Of a stretch of 64,000 bases of DNA, positions 44,142-56,006 are shown one piece after another (the stretch's first letter is position 1; each line of letters starts with the position of its first letter). This stretch comes from Fagopyrum homotropicum. Its lineage: Eukaryota; Streptophyta; Magnoliopsida; Caryophyllales; Polygonaceae. The notes under the pieces are model-generated. The model saw only the letters and a list, made by a program, of their open reading frames with translations. It ran no database searches and was not told the DNA's origin. A program made the translations under genes and the position numbers. The stretch lies in the NCBI GenBank assembly GCA_033239125.1, contig BSWB01000002.1:88904560-88968559 (forward strand), written 5' to 3'.

Positions 44142-45788
44142 TGTTTGCTCCAAAAAAGTGTGTGCAAATAAGCCTTAAATTTATATCCAAGAATAAAACC
44201 TAACGATAGCGAACCCGCAGCGTACGGATCAATCGTAGTATGGGCTGATATTCCGGATCGATCTCAAGGAATCGGTGAGAACAAAGAAGTAAAAGCAATA
44301 TAACTTGTATAGCAAGAAAAGCAATGATCAATATAAAGAATAAGATGGTAGGATAATTGGGGAATGCGGATTCTAAAGATCCAAGTATCCGGTTGTGGCG
44401 TTCGATTCAAGATGTCTAAGGATATGTACGGACAGAGCTGGATAGCAATCGTATATGTCTAAGGTAGGATATCGTACGGTGAAGTTCCAACACCCTTTTA
44501 TCTCACCCAAAGGATATTACTTAACGGATGTTGAGTCTCGTCAAGAAGAGATTCTGAAGATAGTATTGTATTCGCAATACCAAAACCAAACCCAAGGAAG
44601 TTTAAAGAAAGACAAAGGTAAAGGCTTTGACACTCTCTACCTTAACTGAGGGGTTTGAATCCTCTATTACCTAGAACTCGTAGAAGCTTACAACCAAGCA
44701 AGGCTAAGGGTTAGAAAGGTTCACAAAGCTTAGGATTTAAGCATTCTTTAACTATGGATAAAAGCAAAAGCGAAACATACTAAACATAGAAAACCACGGC
44801 TGGATCTTGGGAAACCACGGGTGTGGTTCCTGAAGAACAGACCCTGGAAAACCTTGTTCGAGGGTTTCGTCTCACAACTCTTAGGGTCCGATCTGTTAAG
44901 GCTCAGTCTATCTTCATCTGTACCACAACCATCAACCCTTCACCCTAGAATGCAAGGGGGTTTAGCCAACAATCATCATCATATTCAATTCAAGGTTAAG
45001 AAAAGAAATCAAGAATGGCATGCACCAAGAAGAACACAATGAAGAACAATGATAACTCAATAATGAATCTTCAAATATCAATAACTGAATCAAACAACGA
45101 ATAATCCCAAAATATGTGTTCTCAAAGACAATAATCAAAAATCAAGGACAAATCTCACAAAATCTCCAAGTCGGATCAAGAAAACTCTTCAATCTTCCTC
45201 CGATGGTGAAACAATCAAATTTCAAATGTAGGGAAATCCTAAGTATGGAACTGAATCCAAATGTGTCGTGTATATGCCATCCTCAAAAATGCAGCCGTCG
45301 ACCTCCTTTTAAAAGATAAAATTAGGTCTAAAGGCTTCTTTCTTTCGTTGCTGACGTGGCAATAACGGAACGGTCTTTTCCGAAGAAAACCACGGGTGAT
45401 GTCATCAGAACCACGGCCGTGGTTTGTCCCATGATGACTCTCGACCTTTCTTTCCACGTGTGAAAATCAAAGAAATACCAAAATCCCAGCCGTGCAAGTC
45501 CCTTTTTGGGCCGTGGTTCCTCTTTTTCGATGCTTTTATCCTTTTCTTCATTTCATACTCCTTCCTATGACTCTCCAATGCTTCCTAATGAACTCCACAT
45601 CGACCAATACTCTATAAATGCTCCTTTCCCACTCCAATTCAGCGTCAATTCACCTAACATCACGACAAAACTTGTGTAGATCTCGATTCCAAAATAATAG
45701 GTGAATATGCTCACATGTCCATGTACCCAAAAGAAAGGGAAGAACTACCTATATGCACATCTAAAGTACGTCATATTTTATGCTATCA
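44142..45788 (-). repeat. D LTR
   Basis: About 1.65 kb. The inner end (GCAAACA on the minus strand) lies six bases from the primer site. The outer end is placed at TGATAGCATAAAATATG, preceded by a GCAAGTATGGGG purine-rich stretch, by analogy with Athila/Tat elements. It holds several AACCACGG/CCGTGGTT dyads. The outer boundary is less certain than the inner one. Confidence 0.65.
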
Positions 45789-46740
45789 AAATACCCCATA
45801 CTTGCCTCTTGCTTGTCCCCAAGCAAGGTATAAATCTAGAATACAAAGATGTATGAAATATGAATGCAAAGACAAGGAAAAACACAATATTTTTGATTTC
45901 GTGCTTCTATTCATAGATCGCTCTCTACTCTTGTTTCATAGATTTCCAAAAACCGTTATGTAAACAAAAAGACTCATGTCTTGAAAGAATAATCAAATCT
46001 TGCAAAAGTTTTCAAAACAAGCATCATAACTTGAATCAAAATCAAAATCAATCATGGGAAAAATCCAATTTGGACCACAAAGTCAAACAACAATCTCAAA
46101 GATCTTAAGGTCTTTCAATCGAAGGTCAAGAAACGTGTTAGGGTGGGATATGTATAGGATATGTGTTGCAAAGTCCGGGAAAGAGGACAATAACATCACA
46201 ACTTCTTTAAGCATAGTTCAACAACCACCAATGAGAGCTTTGCTCTTCTTTTTCAGCAAAATTTTTTTACTTTACTTTTTGAGATCAAGGACAGAGGTAC
46301 ACAATAACCGAAGCCTAGGAAATCAGCATTAACTCAATTATTCGAGTTGCCTAAACCGTAATGCACATACATTGTCTGTCTAGGAATATCGCTCAATGTG
46401 ACTTTGGCAAGACGAAAACACTCGGCTATGTGAATGGTGCCGAGTTACTCATCATCATGATTGACTTCCCCAAACCTATTTGCTAGCACACTTCGCCACT
46501 TTCAACTTCAAACTTTACAACTTTTACGCAATTGTATCCTAATTCCCGGATAGGTAATAAGGGGCAAATTATATATACACGAGGACATAGGAGGTAAATT
46601 AAGAAGAAGAAAGGAATGAAAATCAAAGTGCCTTAATCTTATCAATAAGAAGCGCAAGAACTTATAAAGCGGTTTCAACCTTCAATTTCTCAACATGACT
46701 TAGATCAAATTCCAAATTATCAAACTTGCAAAACGTTCTA
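45789..46740 (-). other. Athila-type 3' internal sequence upstream of the D LTR
   Basis: The part next to the LTR, GCTTGGGGACAAGCAAGAGG on the minus strand, is the kind of sequence that precedes the 3' LTR in Athila and Tat elements. The LTR at 44142-45788 may therefore be the 3' LTR of one element and the 5' LTR of D. The rest is AT-rich with no convincing protein. Confidence 0.5.
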
Positions 46741-47100
46741 TCTTCAATTTAGCCGCGGGGGAGGCATGGGAGTTCCGCAGGGGCAGCGACTTTACTGCTT
46801 TGGAAACGCTTGACTATTCATCTACCAACATTTCTGTCATCAATGCGCAGGTGCGGCCTTGTGTCACCGCGGGGGCTGTGACAGTGTCGCTTGAGCTTCT
46901 CTAACCCATTGGCAAGGGGCGTAGGGGCGCTGACATGGGCCTCCAAGCGGTGTCACCGGGGGTGTGGGGAAAATCCGGCACGGGGGTGGTGACAAGGGCC
47001 TTCCGGGCGTTGGTGAGGTGCAAGGAGGAGCGTTGGGTGCGGAATGTCGCCGCGGGGATGGGGCTCCTCTGCCACGAGGGCGGCTGACCGAGAAAAGGTC
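46741..47100. other. GC-rich island of unknown origin
   Basis: Markedly richer in G and C than its surroundings, with repeated CGCGGGG, GTGTCACCG and GGGCGCTGAC-like words. Frames are short and I recognise no protein. Confidence 0.5.
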
Positions 47101-47985
47101 GTCTTGATCTTCTTCTTTCCTACACGTATTTTTTCAAGTGTTGCTAAATCCTTAGATATCCTCATTGTTGACTCCTTCATCTGGGTTTAAAAGTAGCAAC
47201 ATAACACAACTACTAGACTCCGAAAAAATGCTAAAACTACCTAGATGTGATAGTGATTTTATCACCTATTAAACTCCCCCATGATTACACTCTTACTCGT
47301 CCCGAGAAAACCAAAAATCTAACCAATGTGAATCAAAAGCCTCAGGAAGCATGATGAAGAAGAGGTGTCAAGAGGAAAAACAAAAAATCTATTACATTGA
47401 TGTGAGAAAAGGGAAAAACTACCATCCTTATCGTTCCAAGAGTGGCCTGTCTGAAATACTCCTTATATCTCCTCTTCTTATGTCGTCAACGCCACACAAG
47501 GAGAATCTATCACTCGGATTTTGCTCATTTTACCAAGGCGCTCTTCCGGGTTTTCACCTTGACACTCTTCTTTTTTCTAAATTAATCTTACCAATTCTCA
47601 CATCCCTGAACTCCACTTTTGCACCAACCTAGAGTTGGTCGGACTACCTTCTTTTTGCCTAAGCCGCCCTTTCAGGTTTTCAGCTTATCCAATGATGTTT
47701 CATGCCTTTTTCAAATTTTATCTTTTTCTCTTTTTTTTGACTAAATTTGTAACATTACAAATCAACATAAAACAAGTGTACAAACAAGTAGATGCAACAT
47801 AGATTCCTCCCCCATGCTTGAAGATCACTTTGCCCTCACAGTGTGAAAAATGAAGGAAAAAATATAATGTGGAGAAGGGATAATGAGACTCACTGGTGGG
47901 ATGGTCCGACTGGACCATCCAGGTCGTGTGGTGGGTACGGGAAGTGGGAGAAGAAGTTCTCTTGATGCTGGTGGAGCTGGGTTAT
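47101..47985. other. unassigned AT-rich stretch
   Basis: No gene, LTR end or primer site is visible. A CTCCCCCATG near 47275 and a CCTCCCCCATGCTTGAAGAT near 47805 resemble, on the minus strand, the GGGGGAG stretches near the ends of Athila or Tat elements, so it is probably degraded retrotransposon DNA. Confidence 0.4.
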
Positions 47986-48448
47986 CTAGCGGCCTTGCTC
48001 GTCCAACCGGTCAAAAATCCTCCGCTGAATGCCTACGTGCCAAGCCTGCTGTTGTTCATCAATATGAGTTGTCATCCGTTTGCTCATACCCTGTCTACCA
48101 GTGCTGTTGCTGCTCATAGATCCTCCTCTCATAGCCAGACTTCCATTCTGTCTTATGGTCACGGAGTGATGAAGAGACTCGTTGCTCAAATCCTTTTTGC
48201 CACTCGTTTTGCTAAGTGGTCAGGGCTCTCATCTGACCAAGAATCTTTGCATGGAAAGGGTTTATATCATCAATAATGGACATGTCCTCATCATCCGGGA
48301 TGGGCTGATGGGTCTCAGCCGGGGCTCAACTCGAGCTCGGTGCATGCCTCTATAATAGCAACATATTGCCGTCTTGGTAAAACTAGGTTGGCGGCAATAT
48401 ACAGATATGTCAACTCCGGCCCGAATGGAAAAGTCCGGGCTAAGTAAG
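47986..48448 (-). pseudogene. unidentified degraded coding fragments
   Basis: The minus strand has a short open stretch with SMSSNSTGRQGMSKRM and a glutamine-rich run, and beyond it a stretch reading PELTYLYIAANLVLPRRQ. They look like fragments of a retrotransposon gag or linker, but I cannot assign a family. The plus-strand frames over the same DNA are less protein-like. Confidence 0.3.
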
Positions 48449-49275
48449 TGATGAAGGGTCATCCGAGTCGGCTCCATCTTCAACACCACAAGGAGCCCTA
48501 ACAAGAGCTCAAGCCAAACGCCAAGCGGAGATGGATGCTATGTTCCTAGCCATGGTTCAAGAAGCTCACCCAAGCTCACCTCCCATGAGTCCAAGGCCCA
48601 TCATGATGCTTAGCCACATTGGACCAGCCAAGAAGAAGTTGAATGAAGCATAGGAGAGCCTCACGTGTGCATGTGCATGGATGAAGGCGTGAGAGGCTGG
48701 CGTAAGAAACTAGTTAGAGAGTGTTAAACAAAGCCTAGAATTAGTCTATTTTATGGATTTATTTAAAACACTCTAATTTGTAATTATTGTATTTATTTCT
48801 TTTCTATTTTTAGGAGAGAAGGTCTAGGTTGTGTATATAAGCCTTTCTCTCTTCCTTTTTGTTGGGAGAAAAACATAAAACACATTTGCCTAAGTGCCAA
48901 ATTGAACCCTTTTGAGTTCAGCCTCTTGTCTTGTGAGAATTGTGGTGTTCGCATAGATTTCTCGTTCTTGTGTGTGTCAATCTCCTTCGGGTTGGTGCTA
49001 CAAGTCGAATCGAAGCAACCTCTTCGTGCCTTCGATAATTCTAGATCGATTGTGTGAAGTTGTAAGAAGCAGGGTCGAATCGTCATCGGTTTGGTTCTTG
49101 GATCATCGAATCCAAGGGTTCTATCGTTTGTTCCTTTCAGTTCTTCTTTCCCATTTCATTTTCCTTACTGCTTTGCACGTTTTCCTTGCATATTTGTTTT
49201 TGAAATTCGTTTCCTTTTATTCCCGAAAACAGGTTGCTCGTCTAGATCCGTTCTTCGCGGCTAATCCCCGTATCA
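48449..49275 (+). repeat. B3 5' LTR, complete
   Basis: 827 bp from TGATGAAGGGTC to CCCCGTATCA, close to the B2 LTR. The five bases before it are GTAAG; no 3' partner remains to confirm a target duplication. Confidence 0.9.
48824..48851 (+). promoter_or_regulatory. TATA box inside an inverted repeat, B3 LTR
   Basis: Arms GAGAGAAGG and CCTTTCTCTC with one bulge around TATATAAG. Confidence 0.6.
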
Positions 49276-49277
49276 AT

Positions 49278-49289
49278 TGGTATCAGAGC
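49278..49289 (+). promoter_or_regulatory. primer-binding site of B3 (initiator tRNA-Met)
   Basis: TGGTATCAGAGC, two bases after the LTR end. Confidence 0.9.
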
Positions 49290-50602
49290 TAATTGACGTT
49301 CAACCTACAAAAAGAGTCGGTAAATCATTTAAAAACCTAAAGTGTCTCGTTTTCTTGTTTGAGTCTTGCTTTGTTTTGAGTCTATTGCCATTGCCATTTC
49401 TATTCCAAGTTTTTGATTGAACTAACAAGTTTGTTACCTTTGTTTATGAATCTTGGACGCCGGCACCACCCCAACACCACGCCTGCACCGCGCCTACCAC
49501 CAATATCTTGTGCCTACCACCACGCCGCCACCAGCTTTGTCCCACGTCCAACACAACACCAAACAAGCCTAAACTTTCAAAAAAAAAAGGAGGCTGAATC
49601 GTCCAGCCTATTCTCAAGCTACCAGCCAACTCTTTCCTCCACATTTTCAGCCTATTTTTTTAATCTTTCACCCTTGGTTAGCTATTTACTTGGTCAACTC
49701 TATCCTCTTGCAACTAATTAGGATTTTCTTAGCATTTTTGTTTTATTTTTTTTTTAATTCCAGCAGTAAGTTTAAAAAAAAAAAGAAAAGAAAATCCGAG
49801 TTTCAGAAAAAAAAAGAGAAAAAAAGAAAAGAAAAAAAAAGAAAAGAAAAGAAAAGAAAGAAAAAAAAAAGAAATCTGCCTTAGTTATTCATTTCATTTC
49901 ATTTCATTCTTGCTAGCTTATTCTTGCTTATTTCATAGTTTGTAATAGTTGAAGTTGTGCTTGCCAAGTGTTATTGTTCAGCAATCAAAGAGGACTACAA
50001 AGGAGCTCATCTCACTCAAAAGTTGTCTTGCTAAGTGTTATTGTTCAACAACCAAAGAGGACTACAAAGGAGCTCATCTCACTCAAAGGGACCAAGCCAT
50101 TCACGCCTAGCCTAGCTTCACCCTAGCCTAGCCACGCCTTGGCCCTCGCCTAGCCACGCCTTGGCCCTCGCCTAGCTCACTTCACTCGAGCCACGCCTTA
50201 GCCTTGACCAGCCCTTCTACACACACCTTCGGTGTCCAAGGTTTGCTTGCTTAGGCTTGACGAGTAAGTTCTTTCAAGGCTTATCTTGAGTTCAATTTTG
50301 AGTCCATATTTAGTTGCATATAACATTCGTGCAACTTGTCCTTTCCGTTTTGAGTCTTTTCTTCTCTTTTATTGAGTCAAACACGTTTTAAGGTGATTGA
50401 AATCGAATTTTGCTTCTACTTTAAAGCTTTTGTTTGGCTAAGTATTGAACTCACGTGAGGTTTTTGACAAATACAAGACGAGCCATCAACAAGCTTGTTG
50501 AGCACCACTAGAGAGTGAGAGTTTGCTTTCGAGTGATACACTTGTGAGGCGTTTTTGTTTTAGCTAACCTAACGTGTTTGAGTGTTTTAGTGTCTTTGAA
50601 CA
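49290..50602 (+). other. B3 untranslated leader
   Basis: Collinear with the B2 leader, including the purine tract (about 49771-49873) and the 68-bp-type tandem repeat (about 49952-50087). An extra duplication of GCCTAGCCACGCCTTGGCCC lies near 50120-50175. No supported gene. Confidence 0.8.
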
Positions 50603-51976
50603 ATGTCAGGAACTTCCACAGGTACGCCCAACCCCGAGCCTATTTCCCCGGAGTTGTTTAACCTTATCAAGGGCCTGAAAGATAGCATTGAAGGGTTAAC
50701 TACAAGGCTGTCCAACTTGGAGGCGCCTAAGGTAGTTCCGGAGCCTCGGCCACTAGGAGGAAACATGCAGGTAGGAGACCACTCGAGGGCTCAACAACAA
50801 GGGCAAGACCGAATACCACTCCAAAGCCAACAAGAGGCGTTTCAAGCAGCCCGGCACTCTAATGCCACGCAGCCCTCTCGGAATGTCCAAGGCTTAGGCC
50901 ACACCGTGTCCCAACCGGGATGGGGCAATCTTGCTTTCGAGGAGCACGTTTCTATCCCTTCTTCTCCTGTTATACATGATAATATGCCTAACTATCCTCA
51001 ACAGTTTCAGAATCAAGCTTATGAGCAGGATGAGGATGGTGATGATGATGACGAGGAATGGAGGCCAAACGGGCGAAGGGAGCCCCAACAGCCCCGGAGA
51101 CCTCATGACGCCCGGTGCCAAGACGAGCATAGGCGTGAGCCCTATGGCGGCCAGCCAAGGAGGGAGTGAGATCCGGAGTATGATGGCCTTGGCAAAGTGA
51201 AGGTGAAGATCCCAAGCTTTGAAGGCAAATGTGACCCGGACGTGTACATGGCTTGGGAGGCGAAGATAGAGCAAATATGGTCATGCCACAACTTTCCCGA
51301 GCATAAGAAGGTACATTTCGCTACTCTTGAGTTTATTGATTATGCTATAATATGGTGGGATGATTTGGTGATGGAAAGGAGGAGAACTTTGGATGCACCG
51401 GTAGTTACTTGGGCGCACATGAAGGCCTTGATGAGAGCTCGGTTTGTGCCTCAACATTACACTACAAAATTGAGGCAAAGGTTGGAGAACTTGAGGCAAG
51501 GAGCCATGACCGCCGAGGAGACCTATAATGCCATGCAGATGGCCATGGTAAAGGCTAATGTGCGAGAGGATGAAGAGACTACAATGGCTAGGTATCTTCG
51601 TATTCTCAATTCAAGTTTTTCTAACGAGATAGATCTTTTTCCCAATAGCTCTATGACGAAATTGCTCCATCTAGCAAGCAAAGTAGAAAGGAAAATGAAG
51701 GCAAGAAGTCAAGGAGGTAAGGCTGCCTATGGCGCGCCTAGCTCATGGAGGAGCCAAGGAGGCCACCAACAAGGGAATTACAACCGAGAGGTGCCAAGCA
51801 AGGAGAAGCTAGCCCCGGAGCAAGGAGGCCCACGCAAGGCTCCTTATGCAGCCCCTACCAAGTCCACGCCTACACTACCTAAAGGCACTCAAGGGAGTAC
51901 TTCTAACCCTTCATCTAGAACTTGGGATATTGTATGTGTTATGTGCCAAGGAAGAGGGCACATGATGAAGGATTGT
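50603..51976 (+). pseudogene. B3 gag, broken
   Basis: It starts MSGTSTGTPNPEPISPEL and is open to a TGA at 51167, the same CGA-to-TGA change as in B2. It then stays open from KVKIPSFEGKCDPD through the capsid-type region (WWDDLVMERRRTLDAP, RARFVPQHY, RQRLENLRQGAMTAEE) and the zinc knuckle, here CVMCQGRGHMMKDC, with all CCHC ligands kept. It carries an extra short segment (HTVSQPGWG) near 50900 that B2 lacks. Confidence 0.85.
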
Positions 51977-54093
51977 CCTAACAAAAGAACTTTGCTAGTT
52001 AACCATTTAGCGCAATATGAGTCCGAATCTGAGCATGAGCATGATAATGATGATTTTGAGCTTAATATGCATAATCATGATGATTTGGATGATGATGGGA
52101 TTGAATATGAGTAAGGAGATTGTTTATTAGCTAAGAGAGTGTTATTTGATCATCCTAGCTCATTCCTAGCTAACACTTTCATGATTTGTGATAAAAGTCT
52201 TGAGCATGATAATTCTTTGATAGCTAGGAGAACTTTAAGTGTACAACCTGCTCCTTGTGAAGATAACCAAAGAGAAAACTTGTTTCACACTAGATGCTCG
52301 GTTAAAGGAAAGGTTTGTAATGTTATTATTGATGGAGGAAGTTGTTGCAATATTGCTAGCACCGAAATGATATCTAAGTTGCAAATTCCTACATTTTATC
52401 ACCCTAGGCCATATAAGCTGCATTAGATGAATGAATGTGGTGAGTTAAAGGTTAATAGGCAAGCTAAGATCACTTTTACTTTAGGCCATTATGAAGATAC
52501 GGTTTTATGTGATGTTGTGCCTATGCAAGCTTGTCATGTGTTGTTAGGCTGCCCTTGGCAATATGATAGGAGAGTTATGCATGATGGTTTTACAAATAGA
52601 TATTCTTTTATATTCAATAGTAAAACCGTGACTCTTAAGCCTATGACTCCCTTGCAGATTGCGGAGGCATTTGAGAAGAAGAAGGCAAGTGAGCAAGAGC
52701 AAGAAAAAGATAAGAAGGGGAGCAAGCCGTCGAGCAAAGACCCCTCCCTAGCCACGCCTTTTAACCACCAGCCTAGCACCCTTGTGTCCACGGCAACAAA
52801 ATAGTTAGCTTCCAAACTTGAGCTACAAAATGACTACCTACCCTTAGACACCACCTTGATGATGTTGTGTAAGGAGCTCACATGGATGAGTGATGAAGCC
52901 AAGGCTAGCTTACCACCTACTATCTCAGCCATCCTTGAGGAGTTTAAGGATGTGTTTCCGGAAGAAATACCACATGGCCTTCCACCTTTGAGAGGTATTG
53001 AGCACCAAATTGACCTTATCGCCGGCGCCACACTCCCAAATAGACCAGCCTACCGAATGAACCTAAAGGAGAGTCAAGAGATCCAAGCGCAAGTTCAAGA
53101 CCTCCTAGACAAGGGCTACGTGAGGGAGAGCTTAAGTCCGTGCGCCGTGCCCGTGCTCTTGGTGCCTAAGAAGGACAGCACATGGAGGATGTGTGTTGAT
53201 TGCCGAGCTATCAACAACATCACCATCAAGTACCGCCACCCTATTCCCCGCCTAGATGACATGCTTGATGAGCTACATGCCGCGCCCTTGACGGAAATTT
53301 GCAAGAAGCATGCGCCATTTGTGTGGGAGGAGGCGCAAGAACGTGCCTTTAGCAAGCTGAAATTGGTCTTAACCGAGGCGCCCTTGCTAGCTCTTCCCGA
53401 CTTCACTAGGCACTTTGAAGTGGAGTGTGACGCCTCGGGCATTGGCATAGGCGGCGTGCTCATGCAAGAAGGTAAGCATATTGCCTTCTTTAGTGAAAAG
53501 CTCAAAGGAGCATGTCTTAATTACTCTACCTATGATAAAAAGTTATATGCTTTGTTTAGAGTGCTTAAGACATGACAATACTACTTGTGGTCTAGAGAGT
53601 TTATTTTGCATTCCGATCATGAGTCTTTGAAGCATTTTCGGAGTCAAGATAAACTAGATAGGAGGCATGGTAGGTGGATGGAGTTTATTGAGACTTTTCC
53701 CTATGTTATCAAGTATAAAAAGGGAAAAGACAATGTAGTGGTGGATGCCCTCTCTAGGAGGCACACGTTGTTGACTACATTGGATGCTAAGGTATTAGGC
53801 TTTGTTTACATTAAGGAGCTCTATGAATCTGATATTGATTTTGGTAATACATATAAGTTATGTGTGCAAAAATGTTCCTTAGATAAATACTATTTGTTTG
53901 AGGGATTTTTGTTTCGAATTGATAAGGTGAGCATACCAAGGTGTTCCCTTCGATTGTTGTTAGTAGAGGAAGCAAATAAAGGAGATTTTAATGGGTCATT
54001 TTGGGAGGGATAAAACTTATGCTATGCTGCACTCACACTTTTATTGGCCACACATGCTTAGGGATGTTGAAAATGTGCTTAAAAGATGCTTAG
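51977..54093 (+). pseudogene. B3 pol, RT catalytic core deleted in frame
   Basis: Acidic linker, protease (IIDGGSCCNIAST), then RT as far as LDDMLDELH, joined directly to AAPLTEICKKHAPFVW. Compared with B2, about 510 bp (170 codons) are missing, including FGLTNAPSTF and the YFDD active site, yet the frame continues. RNase H follows (VECDASGIGIGGVLM). Integrase ends in the zinc region at DVENVLKRCLE. Stops occur at about 52112 (CAA to TAA), 52425 (TGG to TAG), 52803 and 53573 (TGG to TGA). It cannot make RT. Confidence 0.87.
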
Positions 54094-54123
54094 AACGTGC
54101 CCTTGACGGAAATTTGCAATAAG
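54094..54123 (+). other. family B fragment, left side of the C1 target
   Basis: It encodes the end of RT (PLTEICNK-like), which comes earlier in pol than the integrase sequence it is joined to, so it is a separate or rearranged B piece. It continues after C1 at 61926. The last five bases, ATAAG, are the target duplication. Confidence 0.8.
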
Positions 54124-55382
54124 TGATGTAGGACCATCACATGGAAGCTATCAAGGTCCCATTACTAGAGCAAGAGCTAAGGAGATCCAAGAGGTTATGT
54201 CAAGGGAAGTGCTATTGCTAGACACAATGCGTGAACCATTTAATTTCCATACATCATGTGTTAATCTTTTGGTGAATGTAGGAGCAAGCGAACCAAGCAA
54301 GGAGACCATGCCGACGTACTGACTTCCCATGCAGCTCGAGGAGACCATGCAGGCTGTTGCTCACGTACAATGCAGCCCAGGAGAGGAGGTTGTTGCTCAC
54401 GCCAATGCAGCCCAAGGGGAGGTTGTTGCTCACGCCAATGCAGCCCAAGAGGAGGTTGTTGCCCACGTCCAATGCAGCCTAGGAGAGGAGATATTGATCA
54501 CGTCCAAAGCAGCCCACGAGGATAGCCTGCTGCTCACGTCCAAGGCAGCCCATGAGGGGAGGCAAGCAAACACGTCCAAGGCAGTCCAAGAGGGTAGGCT
54601 GCTGCTCACATCTAAAACAACCCAAGAAGGCAGCCAGCTGATCACGTTTAAAGAGGTCCAAGAGAGTAACAATTAAGCCCATTCGGATCATCATTTCGGC
54701 TCTTTAAACACATCCAAATCACTCATGGATCTGTTGAACAATGCAGCCCATTCGGATAGCCCATTTGGCTCCTTAAAAACGTTAAAAACGTTCAGCTTGC
54801 ACTCCAAGGATAAGTTTGAATAATTCAGCCTATTTCCATGCTGATTAGTGGTTTGTTAGGTTGTTAGCTACATTAGAGGAAGCTCTCTTATTACCACCTT
54901 CCCACTAATATTTTCAGCTTTCTTTTCTTTATTTTGTCTAGATAAAAAGAGTCTATAAATAGTCTCTTTTAGCTGCAGAATTAGTTACGTTATTTCCAAT
55001 TGCTTAGAATTACATTTGTAATCGTTTCACAAAATCAATCAAAGAACAAGAGAGTTTTTGGTTGGCATTGCTGTTGTTGCTTGGCTGAGCTTGTTTGTGT
55101 CAACCGCCTTCGAATTGGTGCTTCGAGCCTTCATGAGTCCCTCTTTGTGCTAGTCCAGCCGGAGCTAGTGTAAAGTTGTATTGGAGACGGGTCTAGGGCA
55201 TTCACGATTGGGGTTTTGGCTCTTCAGCCTTGGTTCCTTCGTTGACATCTCTTTGGTTCTTCTCTTCACCATTCCTGCACCATTCATCACCTACGTCCAT
55301 TCCGCATTCTAAAATTGCTTCATTCAGCCTGTTTCGAGATCATTGTGCCTAGATCGAATCAATCACGGACAATTCCGTATCA
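54124..55382 (+). repeat. C1 5' LTR
   Basis: From TGATGTAGGACC to TCCGTATCA. The first 200 bp duplicate the pol tail, and a 33-36-bp repeat region follows (about 54374-54670). Confidence 0.95.
54945..54970 (+). promoter_or_regulatory. TATA box at the centre of a palindrome, C1 5' LTR
   Basis: A 26-bp near-perfect palindrome: arms AAAAGAG and CTCTTTT, one mismatch, then CTAT and ATAG around AA. TATAAATA is at the centre. Confidence 0.65.
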
Positions 55383-55384
55383 GT

Positions 55385-55396
55385 TGGTATCAGAGC
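55385..55396 (+). promoter_or_regulatory. primer-binding site of C1 (initiator tRNA-Met)
   Basis: TGGTATCAGAGC followed by TCA, two bases after the LTR end. Confidence 0.9.
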
Positions 55397-56006
55397 TCAG
55401 TTGGTACAATCGATCACTTCTTCTTCTTGTTAACCTTATTGCTTATCCAATTGAGATCTAACTTGTGCTTGAAGTGTGCCAATTCAAAAAGCCGGACAAC
55501 ATCTTGAGGAGAGGTAAACACGAAACAAAAACAAAAGAGCTCGAACGCAGCATACATCAATCGGTAACCTGCTCTCCCACACGTCTCATTGAATCAATTT
55601 CGGTTACTTCTCTCTCCTACAAATCTTTGACAAAGTCTAAGAGATCTTTCAAAAAAAAAAAAACACTACAAAAAAAAAACGACTGGCCTTGTTTTTATTA
55701 ATCAAGCACAAGTAAACTCTTTTAATCATCTCAAAACATCATTCTAAACACAATTTACCACACCTACACCAACCCAACAGCCAATACTCCAATTAGGGGT
55801 GTCTTGTTTCATCTTCGTCACTAACATCGGTTTCAGCAGTTCTAGTTCCAAAGGGTTGCTAAGAAGGTTCGGAAATCGCGATCTTAAGGTGTTGGATCCT
55901 TACAACTCGAGCCACCAGCTAGGCAATACCAAAGAGAGTGTGAGCGATACACAAGTGAGATCTTTGTTTTTCTAACCTAACCAGTTTCTTTGTTTGTTAC
56001 TTGAGC
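55397..56006 (+). other. C1 untranslated leader
   Basis: About 610 bp, half the length of the A and B leaders, with an A-rich run near 55650-55680 and no supported gene. CTAACCTAACCAG just before gag resembles the CTAACCTAAC in B leaders. Confidence 0.75.

Larger units (their letters stand above)
37830..45788 (-). mobile_element. D: Athila-like Ty3/gypsy element, 3' end truncated
   Basis: On the minus strand: LTR, tRNA-Asp primer site, short leader, gag with a large deletion, protease, RT, RNase H and integrase, then a stub of 3' non-coding DNA. There is no 3' LTR before the family B fragment. Protein motifs are those of the Athila lineage and distinct from A, B and C. A solo B LTR interrupts integrase. 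Confidence 0.85.
48449..54093 (+). mobile_element. B3: family B element, 3' end lost
   Basis: 5' LTR, primer site, leader, gag and the first two thirds of pol. The RT core is deleted in frame. Pol stops inside the integrase zinc region, where it joins a second B fragment that is the target of C1. Confidence 0.88.

Noticed and set aside
47883..48276. Plus-strand protein-coding gene
   Set aside because: Two overlapping plus-strand frames and one minus-strand frame compete; none has recognisable motifs, and the surroundings are retrotransposon debris.
54374..54670. CRISPR-like regularly spaced repeats
   Set aside because: The units are directly adjacent, imperfect 33-36-bp tandem repeats without spacers, inside a plant LTR.
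54329..54676. Independent gene in the C1 5' LTR
   Set aside because: It is the LTR copy of the pol tail and repeat frame; no separate start or conservation as its own gene.
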